Assembly: GCA_022823505.1 (NCBI GenBank)
Contig: JAJEIA010000061.1
Location: 1 to 33,288 of the forward strand
DNA length: 33,288 nucleotides
Source: Dehalococcoidia bacterium
GTDB lineage: Bacteria > Chloroflexota > Dehalococcoidia > Lucifugimonadales > UBA3495
Direction: 5' to 3'
Numbering within the stretch: position 1 is the first letter of the stretch; every line of letters starts with the position of its first letter. Positions 22,910 through 30,133 of the stretch are shown here, one piece after another. The notes beneath the pieces are model-generated. The model searched no databases, was not told where the DNA came from, and worked only from the letters and a program-made list of their open reading frames with translations. A program made the translations under genes and the position numbers.

Positions 22910-24181
22910 ATGGCAAACACACCAGAGAACGGACTGTTTTGGTTTCCTGATCGAGAGGATCACCAATTCCCAGGGACGATCCAATATGAAGAAAACGGCA
23001 GCGTCACGTTGGTAACTCTTCAGCGGTTCGAACTTCCTTACAGGCACTATTTCAGTAATGCTGGCAGCGACCGCTCCGTGATCTGCGGCAGAGTTGGGAG
23101 CGACAGCATCAAGTTGCTCAGATGCTCAGCGGCTCCCGACATGCCTCGACGCCAAGATTCCCAAGTCATCCTAGAAACCACTTGGACCTGCGCAGATGTA
23201 TTCAAGGGAGACCCTTACGATGGGCAATTTCCCAGCCACATCGTCGCCATCGAGATTCAATTCGCCTCGCCCCGATACTGGTTGCCCGAACACCCAGAAA
23301 CCGACTTGGTTCGATCGAGTCATGCAGGCGAAATGGGCGACGACTACGAGCGATTGCGAACGCCCGCACATTGGGATCTTGGTACCGTATCACTGGCGCC
23401 ACCACTGTCGACGACCGCGCGAGCGCCACACTATAGGAGTACCGGCCATCCCACGGCTGAGAAATCGTGCGTCCGAGTGGATTTTGACTCGCCCCAATCT
23501 TTCGAGAGTGCGACGGATTGCGTGTTGAGCCTGCAGGTTCTCATCACCGTCGCCACCGGCAGACCAGCCCAGATCGATGCCCTACGCATTGTCGAGGGGG
23601 AAGTCCATCGGTCGATCCTGTCGGCGAATTACTCAGGGATTCTGCGTGTCCTGGGCCAGCCTTTCAGTCATCGCAGACTGATTCACTTCCACGAATTCGA
23701 CGGAACTCTCGGCGTGGCCCAATGGCTGAACTCACTTCGCAACCAGACGTCACTGCGTAATTTGATGGTGACGGACATATACCACGAACCAGCGTTCATC
23801 ACCGACAGAACTAACCATCTGTTGATCGCGTGCGATGTCTTCATGCGGCATCGCAGCGGCGACGCTAGCCACCTCCTCAAGGGTGTTTTGCTTCATATGA
23901 TTGAACTGGCTGGCGATCCGTTCACGACAGCCATAGGTGATACTCGCGAGTGGGCCAAAGCTGTCAACAAATTTCGAAATAACTGGGGTGTAGCCCACTT
24001 CCAAAAATACGGAGAATCATCAGACGGTGACGACGAAGCGGCTTTCATGAACCACGGGCTCTACCTACTACTCGTCCTGTGCATCCTTCGTGATTGTTTC
24101 AGTGACGATCACCAATACTCCGAGCACCTGACTCATGAGGTAGCGCGACGCATGGTCGCTCCCAAGTTGATAACCTTCTGA
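22910..24181 (+). CDS. ApeA-like anti-phage HEPN protein
   Basis: A 423-residue protein. The N-terminal part (NGLFWFPDREDHQFPGTIQY) resembles the ApeA N-terminal domain. The C-terminal helical part has the HEPN RX4-6H motif at about 356-363 (FRNNWGVAH), typical of HEPN RNases. ApeA is a single-gene anti-phage system whose HEPN domain is thought to cleave RNA and shut the infected cell down; what triggers it is poorly known. GAGGAA lies five bases before ATG 22910 and a good promoter is upstream. It is followed by toxin-antitoxin-like genes, so this looks like a small defence island. Third-position GC is lower than in the metabolic neighbours, consistent with transfer. Confidence 0.72.
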   Translation: MANTPENGLFWFPDREDHQFPGTIQYEENGSVTLVTLQRFELPYRHYFSNAGSDRSVICGRVGSDSIKLLRCSAAPDMPRRQDSQVILETTWTCADVFKGDPYDGQFPSHIVAIEIQFASPRYWLPEHPETDLVRSSHAGEMGDDYERLRTPAHWDLGTVSLAPPLSTTARAPHYRSTGHPTAEKSCVRVDFDSPQSFESATDCVLSLQVLITVATGRPAQIDALRIVEGEVHRSILSANYSGILRVLGQPFSHRRLIHFHEFDGTLGVAQWLNSLRNQTSLRNLMVTDIYHEPAFITDRTNHLLIACDVFMRHRSGDASHLLKGVLLHMIELAGDPFTTAIGDTREWAKAVNKFRNNWGVAHFQKYGESSDGDDEAAFMNHGLYLLLVLCILRDCFSDDHQYSEHLTHEVARRMVAPKLITF

Positions 24182-24363
24182 TTGCCCCAAAGTCATGGCA
24201 CCCCGCCCCCGCCGTCGCCGCGGCCGGAAGCTGGCAGGACCCCATGTTCTGAAACCCAAATCGCGATCGGTGCACACGCGTTCTGTCCATCCCGGTGAAT
24301 TCCCTGTCCACGCAACAGCGACCGCCCGCGAAAATGTACAATGACAGTGGAGGCACCACCAAC

Positions 24364-24636
24364 ATGGCTAACAGCGAATGGCATCGGATCCCCGTCCATG
24401 AAGTCCCCCGCGGTCAGCTCGTCGCCGAAACGCAACGCCTGATCACCGAGTACCGAAAGCGCTACGCAATGTCCAGTGCCGAAATGGCGGCATTGGTGGA
24501 CAGCGACGCAATCGTGCCCGACATCGAGGTTATCAAGCGGTATCACGCCTACCACGGGCTAAAATTCCTCCTCGCAACGTCCCACACGACTGGAACCGCT
24601 CGGACCACTGCCAAAACGCTCACGGCGTCATCGTAG
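24364..24636 (+). CDS. Antitoxin-like small protein A (tandem copy)
   Basis: A 90-residue protein from ATG 24364 with GGAGG ten bases upstream. Its core (AETQRLITEYRKRYAMSSAEMAAL, then IVPDIEVIKRYHAYHGLKFLLA) matches the next gene closely. The pattern (Y-x2-RY-x-M-S-S-A-E-M plus a later aromatic helix) is like the small antitoxins paired with TumE/DUF6516 toxins. The last 20 residues are a Thr/Ala-rich tail that copies a reading frame shared with the toxin start in copy B. This copy has no intact toxin after it, so it is an orphan or spare antitoxin. A TACAAT box (24338-24343) could be its -10. Confidence 0.6.
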   Translation: MANSEWHRIPVHEVPRGQLVAETQRLITEYRKRYAMSSAEMAALVDSDAIVPDIEVIKRYHAYHGLKFLLATSHTTGTARTTAKTLTASS

Positions 24637-24646
24637 GGTGAACGAC

Positions 24647-24931
24647 ATGACCATCACAGAAACCGTTGCCGGCCTCCCGGTTCAGCATTTTTCACTCGCA
24701 GACTTGCCCAAACTGATCGCCTCCAACCGGCGGGAGATCGAGGAATACGAGCAGCGCTACGAGCTGGCCAGCGCGAAGATGGCCGAGCTAATCGACCGCG
24801 ACGCAATCGTACCCTCCATCGAGGTCATTAAGTGGTATCACACCTACGCCGAGCTGAAATTCCTCCTCGCAACGACCCCCACGACTGGAACTCCTGGGAC
24901 AACTACCAGCACGTCCACCACCGCCGGCTGA
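24647..24931 (+). CDS. Antitoxin-like small protein B, overlapping the toxin-like gene
   Basis: A 94-residue paralog of protein A (EIEEYEQRYELASAKMAELIDRDAIVPSIEVIKWYHTYAELKFLLA, read in parts). ATG 24647 has AGGGTG just upstream; a GTG at 24638 is possible. The Thr-rich tail (TTPTTGTPGTTTSTSTT) looks like nonsense, because the same bases encode the toxin N-terminus in another frame. About 100 bases overlap the downstream gene. Likely role: antitoxin for the TumE-like toxin, partly inferred from context. Confidence 0.62.
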   Translation: MTITETVAGLPVQHFSLADLPKLIASNRREIEEYEQRYELASAKMAELIDRDAIVPSIEVIKWYHTYAELKFLLATTPTTGTPGTTTSTSTTAG

Positions 24932-25320
24932 GCGAGCATCACTTCGTAGTCGGGTATCAGGATACGCTCGTCGTCCGTCACTTTGAGCCACTCCGGGTCG
25001 TCCGCATCGACGGCTACGTTCGTTGCCATAACGGCGTGGTCTTGGAAGTAACCAAGGAACTGCAAACTAGGCACGACAACGCCGGTCGAATGTCTGTCCG
25101 ATGCTACCTTTATCGCTACATAGGCGTTGTTGCGGGCCGTGATCTGCTTCTGAAATACCATAACCTGCACGACGATCCGGATCACTACGTCCACCGCGTT
25201 TATCATCCTGAAACGGGCGACGAGATTTTCAACGAAGTACTCCGGCGTGATCAGTTCCCCACGTTCCCGGAAGTTCTGGACGAACTCGCGTTTTTGGCAC
25301 AGGACCTGCCCGCCGGGTGA
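24832..25320 (+). CDS. TumE-like (DUF6516) toxin, start overlapping the antitoxin gene
   Basis: The 162-residue frame encodes blocks typical of TumE/DUF6516 toxins: RIDGYVRCHNGVVLEVTKEL, then RCYLYRYIG, LLLKYHNLHDDPDH, and a final TFPEVLDELAFLA. The GTG at 24832 (GAGGT six bases upstream) is the only ordinary start before the conserved region; a CTG at 24928, overlapping the antitoxin TGA, is the alternative. From GTG, the residues PHDWNSWDNYQHVHH look protein-like while the overlapped antitoxin tail does not, which favours the longer form. TumE proteins are thought to be RNA-acting toxins, though the mechanism is not visible here. No RNase motif is obvious to me. Confidence 0.62.
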   Translation: MVSHLRRAEIPPRNDPHDWNSWDNYQHVHHRRLSEHHFVVGYQDTLVVRHFEPLRVVRIDGYVRCHNGVVLEVTKELQTRHDNAGRMSVRCYLYRYIGVVAGRDLLLKYHNLHDDPDHYVHRVYHPETGDEIFNEVLRRDQFPTFPEVLDELAFLAQDLPAG

Positions 25321-26019
25321 AGATTCCTGTCCCCGGTCGCAGCTTCGCCCGACTTCTCTCCGCGAAATTGTGCTACGAACCGTCCGTCCACGGCGGCAAG
25401 GCGCGCCCCAAATCAGCCTCTTCGATTATCTGACACCACCGCCCTTACCATTTCCCGAACGCCTGTGCTACCATAGCCTTGCAGGCGAAAAATCCCAGGT
25501 TCCGACCAGGTTCCGAGCGTTCACGGCCAATCAGCACCAAGTCGCTGCCGGCCTCTGTGGGAGACTGCCGCCGGTCGATCTAACCGGCGTAGTCGCCCTG
25601 GCCACCGGGCCCGCCACAGCCCGCCATGCCCCGGGCATGGGCAATAAGAGCAAAAAACCCCAGCGCACCACCTCCGGCCGTAGGGCTGATACTCGCTCGG
25701 AACCTGGTCACCACCCGAAAATTCATCGCCTGCATCATCAATCAACAGGAGGCATCCCATCGCAAAATAACCCTGCTTTCTCCGGTCGGCAGCGGTAAAC
25801 GCCTGTGCCCTGCCGACGCTACATCGTCCTCTGAATACGGCCATCATCAGACGGCGCGTCTCAGGGACCCAATATCCGTCATGCCCGCGCAAGCAGGCAT
25901 CCATTACCCCGGCGACCGTAATCCGGTCCATCCGGTTCATCGATGCTGTGGCCGTAGGTTGATCGCGTCGATGTCCCGCCCTGTTATCCGGGCAATCCAT
26001 CAGACCTATACGCACAGCC
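25321..26019. other. Intergenic region without a supported gene
   Basis: About 700 bp. ORFs exist on both strands (up to 224 codons) but none has a recognisable domain, a good ribosome site and coding-like composition together. It holds a near-direct repeat AGGTTCCGA (25498-25517), a small palindrome CCATGCCCCGGGCATGG (25624-25640), a type 1 repeat arm (25877-25903) and a type 3 block (25918-25946). Confidence 0.55.
25877..25903 (+). repeat. Short copy of dispersed repeat type 1
   Basis: CGTCATGCCCGCGCAAGCAG forms the ATGCCCGC-GCAA-GCAGGCAT hairpin with a mismatch, as in the other type 1 arms. Confidence 0.5.
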
Positions 26020-26391
26020 ATGACTAACGCCGAATCCACCACTGACCAACACGCACGCGTGGCTTGGCAGTTGCTCGAAGATGCCCGGCGGGAAATCGCG
26101 ACCGGCGATACCGTCCAGGGTTCAGAAAAAGCTTTGGGGCGCCACCGGCCAGGCCCTGAAAGCCTATTGCGAGAGCCGGGAATACCCCACGGCAAATGCG
26201 CTCACAATCGCCACGCCGTCTTTGAACTCGCCGAAAAGCTGGACAATCCTTTCGTCCGGGTGACCTTCGGCGTCGCCGAGTCTTGCCATCCCAACTTCTA
26301 CAATGACTGGATGGAGCAGGAACAACTGGATGGCTACCTCCCCGATATCGAAGCGTTGGTAAACATAATCCTCGACTCCGCTGCATCCTGA
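26020..26391 (+). CDS. PaREP1-like protein with two compensating frameshifts
   Basis: The uninterrupted frame gives 123 residues. Its start (WQLLEDARREIATGDTVQGSEK) and end (NFYNDWMEQEQLDGYLPDIEALV) fit the PaREP1-like helical family, but residues about 38-56 do not. In the +1 frame the bases 26131-26184 read LWGATGQALKAYCESREY, exactly the missing family block after SEK. The frame is lost at an A-run (26126-26130) and restored at a C-run (26185-26188), one base gained and one lost. Either the assembly has two homopolymer errors or the gene has drifted with a scrambled helix. PaREP1-like proteins are HEPN-like helical proteins often near toxin or nucleotidyltransferase genes; their function is unproven. 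No partner gene is visible. Confidence 0.6.
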   Translation: MTNAESTTDQHARVAWQLLEDARREIATGDTVQGSEKALGRHRPGPESLLREPGIPHGKCAHNRHAVFELAEKLDNPFVRVTFGVAESCHPNFYNDWMEQEQLDGYLPDIEALVNIILDSAAS

Positions 26392-26516
26392 GGCCGTCAA
26401 ATCACCGTTCCCTCCCCGGCGCCCGTACATCCGGTCCATCCATGCCATAGGCCCCGGTTGACCCCACTCCCACGCTGCCCTATCATCCCGGCAAGATCGA
26501 CGGCCGTTCCTTGACC

Positions 26517-26547
26517 GTCATTGCCAGCGAAGCGTGGCAATCTCGTC
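26517..26547 (+). repeat. Half copy of dispersed repeat type 2
   Basis: GTCATTGCCAGCGAAGCGTG plus GCAATCTCGTC matches the left half of type 2 and lies just upstream of the second TPP enzyme. Confidence 0.55.
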
Positions 26548-26593
26548 CCCACTCGGACCGCTGGTTGCCCGCACAATCACTAGAGGTGCAGCC

Positions 26594-28276
26594 ATGCGTG
26601 GATCCGAAGCCGTTGTCAGGGCTCTCGAACAGGAAGGAGTACGTTACATATCCGGATTCGCCGGCGGCGGCCTCGCCCCGCTATGGGGTCCCTTGCGCGC
26701 CTCCTCGATCCGGCCCTTCGCCGCCCGTCACGAGCGACTCGGCGTCGAGATCGCCGACGGCTACGCCCGCGCCACCGGCGAGGTCGGCGTCGCCATGACC
26801 GGCACCGGGCCCGGCGCCACCAACTGCCTGACGGGCATCGCCGGCTGCTACGCCGACAACGTCCCCGTGCTGCTCCTCATGGGTCAGCACCCCATGCGGA
26901 ACCTCGGCCAGGAATGGCAGCAGGAGGTCTCCGCCAACATCTTCGACGGCCTCTGCAAGTGGCGCGGCGCCTTCACCCGCGTCCAGGACATCCCCCAGGT
27001 CATGCGCCGGGCCTTCACTGCCCTGCGCTCCGGCTCGCCCGGACCGGTCGTCCTCGAAATGCATCAGGATGTCCTCACCGCCGAGGCCGACGAGTCCGTC
27101 CTGGCCTACACCCCGGTCGGCACCCCCGGAAAGTCCGGGCCCTCCGATGCCGAGGTACAGCGCGCCGCCGACATGCTGGTCAACGCCAGTTTCCCCATCC
27201 TCAACGCCGGCGGTGGTGCCCTCAGCGCCGGCGCCGCCGACGAGGTCCGCGAACTCGCCGAGATGCTGTCCATGCCCGTTGCCACCACCCTCATGGGCAA
27301 GGGCGTCTTCCCTGAAAACCATCCGCTCTCCCTCGGCGGCGGCGTCTATCCCCGCAGTCGCTACGCCTCCGGCGCGGCCATCCATATCAACCGCAAGGCG
27401 GATGTCGTGCTCGCCGTCGGAAACTCCTTCCGCCAGCCCAACGGCACCGACGGCCGGCCCATCCCCGAAGGCGTCAGCATCATCCATATCAACGCCGACT
27501 CCGCCGACCTCAACAAGACCTACCAGGTCGACCTCCCCATGCTCGCCGACGCCAAACTGGCCCTCCGCGCCATCATCGATGCCGTCCGCCAGCGCATTGG
27601 CCCCAACGGCGGGGGCATGAAGCAGGAAATCGTTGACGAGATCCGCGCCTGCCACGAAAAGGCTGAGGCTGAGTGGATGCCCCGTTTCACCGATCCCGAG
27701 TCGCCCACCAACGGTTACCGTGTCGTCCACGAGCTACAGCAGCTCGTCGACCCGGACCGCACCATCGCCCTCCATGACGCCGGTGGCAGTCGCGGTTACG
27801 TGGTCCCCTTCTGGATGACCACCCGACCGCGCAACTTCGTCGCCATGGGTGGTATGGCTGCCATGGGTTGGTCCGTCGGCGCCGCCATCGGCACGAAGCT
27901 CGGTCGTCCGGACCACCTCGTCGTCCACGTCCTCGGTGATGCCTCCTTCGGCATGACCGGAATGGACCTCGAGACCGCTTCCCGCATGGGCCTCCCCATT
28001 CTCACCGTCGTCATCAACAACGGCGGCACCGGTGGTGGCATGATGGGCATGGAAGACCCCAATGGCACTCCTCCCGAAATGGCCGTACTGGGTGGGAACT
28101 TCAGCGTCGTCGCCAACGGGCTGGGCTGCTACTCGGAACGCGTGGATAATCCCGAGGACATCCGTGGCGCTCTCCAACGTGGCATCCGCGCCACCGAGGA
28201 GGGACAATCCGCCCTGGTCGAGGTCATGATCCGCCCTCTCCCCACTCCGGAGTTCCCCGACGACTGGTCCCTCTGA
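26594..28276 (+). CDS. Thiamine-pyrophosphate-dependent enzyme (acetolactate synthase-like) 2
   Basis: A 560-residue TPP enzyme from ATG 26594 (AGAGGTG upstream; the longer frame to 26534 begins inside a repeat). The catalytic Glu47 lies in AARHERLGVEIADGYARATG, the central domain has ADVVLAVGNSFRQPNG, and the PP domain has GDAS (448-451) with Asn475-Asn476 in TVVINNGGTGG. GDAS in place of GDG is common in some catabolic TPP enzymes. It differs from the first TPP enzyme in length and in motif details, so it is not a recent duplicate. The amidase gene follows 123 bp downstream on the same strand. Substrate unknown; a 2-oxo acid is expected. Confidence 0.9.
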   Translation: MRGSEAVVRALEQEGVRYISGFAGGGLAPLWGPLRASSIRPFAARHERLGVEIADGYARATGEVGVAMTGTGPGATNCLTGIAGCYADNVPVLLLMGQHPMRNLGQEWQQEVSANIFDGLCKWRGAFTRVQDIPQVMRRAFTALRSGSPGPVVLEMHQDVLTAEADESVLAYTPVGTPGKSGPSDAEVQRAADMLVNASFPILNAGGGALSAGAADEVRELAEMLSMPVATTLMGKGVFPENHPLSLGGGVYPRSRYASGAAIHINRKADVVLAVGNSFRQPNGTDGRPIPEGVSIIHINADSADLNKTYQVDLPMLADAKLALRAIIDAVRQRIGPNGGGMKQEIVDEIRACHEKAEAEWMPRFTDPESPTNGYRVVHELQQLVDPDRTIALHDAGGSRGYVVPFWMTTRPRNFVAMGGMAAMGWSVGAAIGTKLGRPDHLVVHVLGDASFGMTGMDLETASRMGLPILTVVINNGGTGGGMMGMEDPNGTPPEMAVLGGNFSVVANGLGCYSERVDNPEDIRGALQRGIRATEEGQSALVEVMIRPLPTPEFPDDWSL

Positions 28277-28289
28277 TCAGCGCCTGTCG

Positions 28290-28357
28290 GTAGGGGCGAG
28301 TGCGCGCTTACCCCTACCCTTGTCAATATCCCACAACGGGGCGGGTGGAAACCCGCC
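28290..28357. repeat. Two adjacent inverted repeats after the TPP enzyme gene
   Basis: GTAGGGG (28290-28296) pairs with CCCCTAC (28311-28317). GGCGGGT (28340-28346) pairs with ACCCGCC (28351-28357) around GGAA. The first resembles the palindrome at 20813-20836, so these are likely dispersed palindromic repeats. They could form transcript hairpins between the TPP enzyme and amidase genes. Confidence 0.55.
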
Positions 28358-28399
28358 TCTATTTCCAACCCACGAGCATGCAAAACAGGAGGGAACGCC

Positions 28400-29512
28400 A
28401 TGCAAACCGTGAGTATCGACCGCTCCAAGCGCCTCAGGCAGGAACCTCAATTCGGCCACAACCGCTGGCATCCGGACATCCCGCCTATCGTCGAGGTTGA
28501 TCCCGGCGAGGAAGTCGTCCTCGAAACCCGCGACGCCTCCGATTCCCAGATCCAGCCCAGCATGACCGAAGTCGATCTCGCCGGGCTCGACGCCAAGGTG
28601 GGCCACCCACTCACCGGGCCGGTCTACGTCAAGGGCGCCGAGCCTGGCGACCTGTTGGAAATCGAGTACCTTGACATAACCGCTCAACCTCGCGGCTGGA
28701 CCCGCAACCGCCCGGGTGCCGGCTTCCTCCGAGACGTCTTCACCGACCCATACCTGGTCCATTGGGACATCGCCGATGGCTGGGCAACATCGGCACAGAT
28801 CCCCGAGGTCCGTATTCCCGATGGCTCCTTCATGGGCACGGCCGGCTTGGCGCCCTCTCATGAGCAGATGGCCGCCTGGGCCGCTCGCGAAGCCGACTAC
28901 GTGCGCCGGGGCGGCACCGCCGCGCCGCCGGACCCCGAGGACGCCGTGCCCGCAGGCGGTCAGATCGCCAACGAGGGCCTGCGCACCATCCCGCCCCGCG
29001 AAAACTGCGGCAACGTCGACGCCAAGCAACTCACCACGGGTTCGCGCCTTTTCGTCCCTGTGGCCGTTCCCGGCGGCCTCTATTCCGCCGGCGATGGCCA
29101 CTTCGCCCAGGGCGACGGCGAGGTCTGCATCACGGCCATCGAGATGGGCGCCACCGCGGCCGTACGTTTCGCCGTGCACAAAGGCGAGGCCGCCCGGCAT
29201 AACATAACCTTCCCCAGGTACTCTCACCCCGGCTACTTCCTCCCGCCGGAATGGGCCGCACCGCGCAATTTCACCGCCACCATCGGCTATCCCATCCGCG
29301 CGGACGGTACCCAGGAGGGTGAGGATGGCCTCACGTTGGCCGCTCGAAACGCTCTCCTCAACATGATCGCGTTGCTGCAGGAGCGCGGCTGGACGGCTCA
29401 GCAAGCCTACATAATCTGCAGCGTCGCTGTGGATCTCCGGGTGAGCAACATCGTGGACCTGCCCAACGTTACCGTGTCGGCCTTCCTCCCCGAGGACATT
29501 TTCAACGGATAG
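28400..29512 (+). CDS. Acetamidase/formamidase family protein
   Basis: A 370-residue FmdA/AmdA-family amidohydrolase. Blocks typical of the family are VDPGEEVVLETRDASD, HPLTGPVYVKGAEPGDLLEI and RENCGNVDAKQLTTGSRLFVPV, followed by YSAGDGHFAQGDGEV with the metal-binding DGH motif. It splits short amides such as formamide or acetamide to ammonia and the acid; some members act on other amides. AGGAGG lies eight bases before the ATG. It may provide nitrogen or a short acid feeding the acyl-CoA or TPP enzymes, but that link is inference. A good terminator-like hairpin follows. Confidence 0.92.
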   Translation: MQTVSIDRSKRLRQEPQFGHNRWHPDIPPIVEVDPGEEVVLETRDASDSQIQPSMTEVDLAGLDAKVGHPLTGPVYVKGAEPGDLLEIEYLDITAQPRGWTRNRPGAGFLRDVFTDPYLVHWDIADGWATSAQIPEVRIPDGSFMGTAGLAPSHEQMAAWAAREADYVRRGGTAAPPDPEDAVPAGGQIANEGLRTIPPRENCGNVDAKQLTTGSRLFVPVAVPGGLYSAGDGHFAQGDGEVCITAIEMGATAAVRFAVHKGEAARHNITFPRYSHPGYFLPPEWAAPRNFTATIGYPIRADGTQEGEDGLTLAARNALLNMIALLQERGWTAQQAYIICSVAVDLRVSNIVDLPNVTVSAFLPEDIFNG

Positions 29513-29541
29513 CCGGCCGACTCGCATCCAGGCCATTAGTG

Positions 29542-29566
29542 AAGGCGTCCCGGTTGTGGACGCCTT
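29542..29566 (+). terminator. Hairpin after the amidase gene, possible terminator
   Basis: AAGGCGTCC (29542-29550) and GGACGCCTT (29558-29566) pair perfectly over a 7-base loop, 30 bp after the amidase stop. The following GTTCGTGTT is only moderately T-rich, so termination strength is uncertain. A further 7-bp hairpin GTCTGCG/CGCAGAC is at 29608-29630. I see no gene in 29567-29787. Confidence 0.5.
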
Positions 29567-29787
29567 GTTCGTGTTGAGCGATAAGGCTCAGCGCAGTCGG
29601 GTTTCGTGTCTGCGGCCACTTTACGCAGACAGCAAAACGCCCCGACCATTTGCCACCGGCCGGGGAGTTCCGCTGCTCCACGCTCGCACGCGGAACGGGT
29701 GCGCCGACGGACCAGCTCGCCTTTGGGTCGCCGGCGGCCCACCTGCGTCGCGGGTGACCCTGGGGTCGCACCGCGACGTGGTTTCGA

Positions 29788-30012
29788 TTAGTTGGTGCGC
29801 TTGACTTCCAGGATTTCACCCGGAGCCAACGCGACCCGCTTTACGTTGATGCCCATCTTGAGCATCCAGTAACCCAGCGTCGCCTTGCTGACGCCCAAGG
29901 TGTCGGCCGTTGCCGTCAGCCCTTGATCGTTGACCAGTTCGGGGAGCAGGCGCTCCAAAGGCTGGTCAAATTCCTTTTCTACGCGAAGCATCAATTTGGT
30001 TTTGCGTGCCAT
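29788..30012 (-). CDS. Small helix-turn-helix protein (74 aa)
   Basis: ATG 30012 has GGAGGTG five bases upstream; the longer frame to 30051 adds an Arg-rich leader without a ribosome site. The protein has an N-terminal helix (KLMLRVEKEFDQPLERLLPEL), then a clear helix-turn-helix (GLTATADTLGVSKATLGYWMLKMGI, about residues 31-55), and a short beta-like tail VKRVALAPGEILEVKR. The HTH resembles those of small recombinase or phage-type regulators. I do not know its target. A perfect -35 (TTGACA) with an overlapping dyad lies upstream, which suggests it represses itself. It borders the GTACAC-rich region. Confidence 0.7.
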   Translation of the reverse strand: MARKTKLMLRVEKEFDQPLERLLPELVNDQGLTATADTLGVSKATLGYWMLKMGINVKRVALAPGEILEVKRTN

Positions 30013-30083
30013 GATGCACCTCCGTCGGCGTACCTGTCGATGTACATTCACCGGCCAGCAGTGCAGGTATCCTGTTTTGCCGT

Positions 30084-30133
30084 TACCGACATTGATTTGC
30101 CGCTACACTACCGACAGATTTGACGAATGTCAA
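30084..30133 (-). promoter_or_regulatory. Promoter and operator-like repeats of the small HTH gene
   Basis: On the minus strand TTGACA (30128-30133), a 17-bp spacer and TAGTGT (30105-30110) form a promoter for the HTH gene. The -35 lies in a dyad TTGAC-N4-GTCAA (30120-30133). A direct repeat TACCGACA...GATTTG (copies near 30084-30099 and 30109-30122, plus-strand sense) covers the -10. Such repeats are typical operators. Confidence 0.5.

Noticed and set aside
25521-26195. Minus-strand ORF (224 codons) in the intergenic region before the PaREP1-like gene
   Set aside because: It overlaps the PaREP1-like gene, has no recognisable family, and crosses dispersed repeats.
26681-27730. Minus-strand ORF (349 codons) opposite TPP enzyme 2
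   Set aside because: Gly/Asp/Val-rich antisense shadow; the plus strand carries intact TPP motifs.
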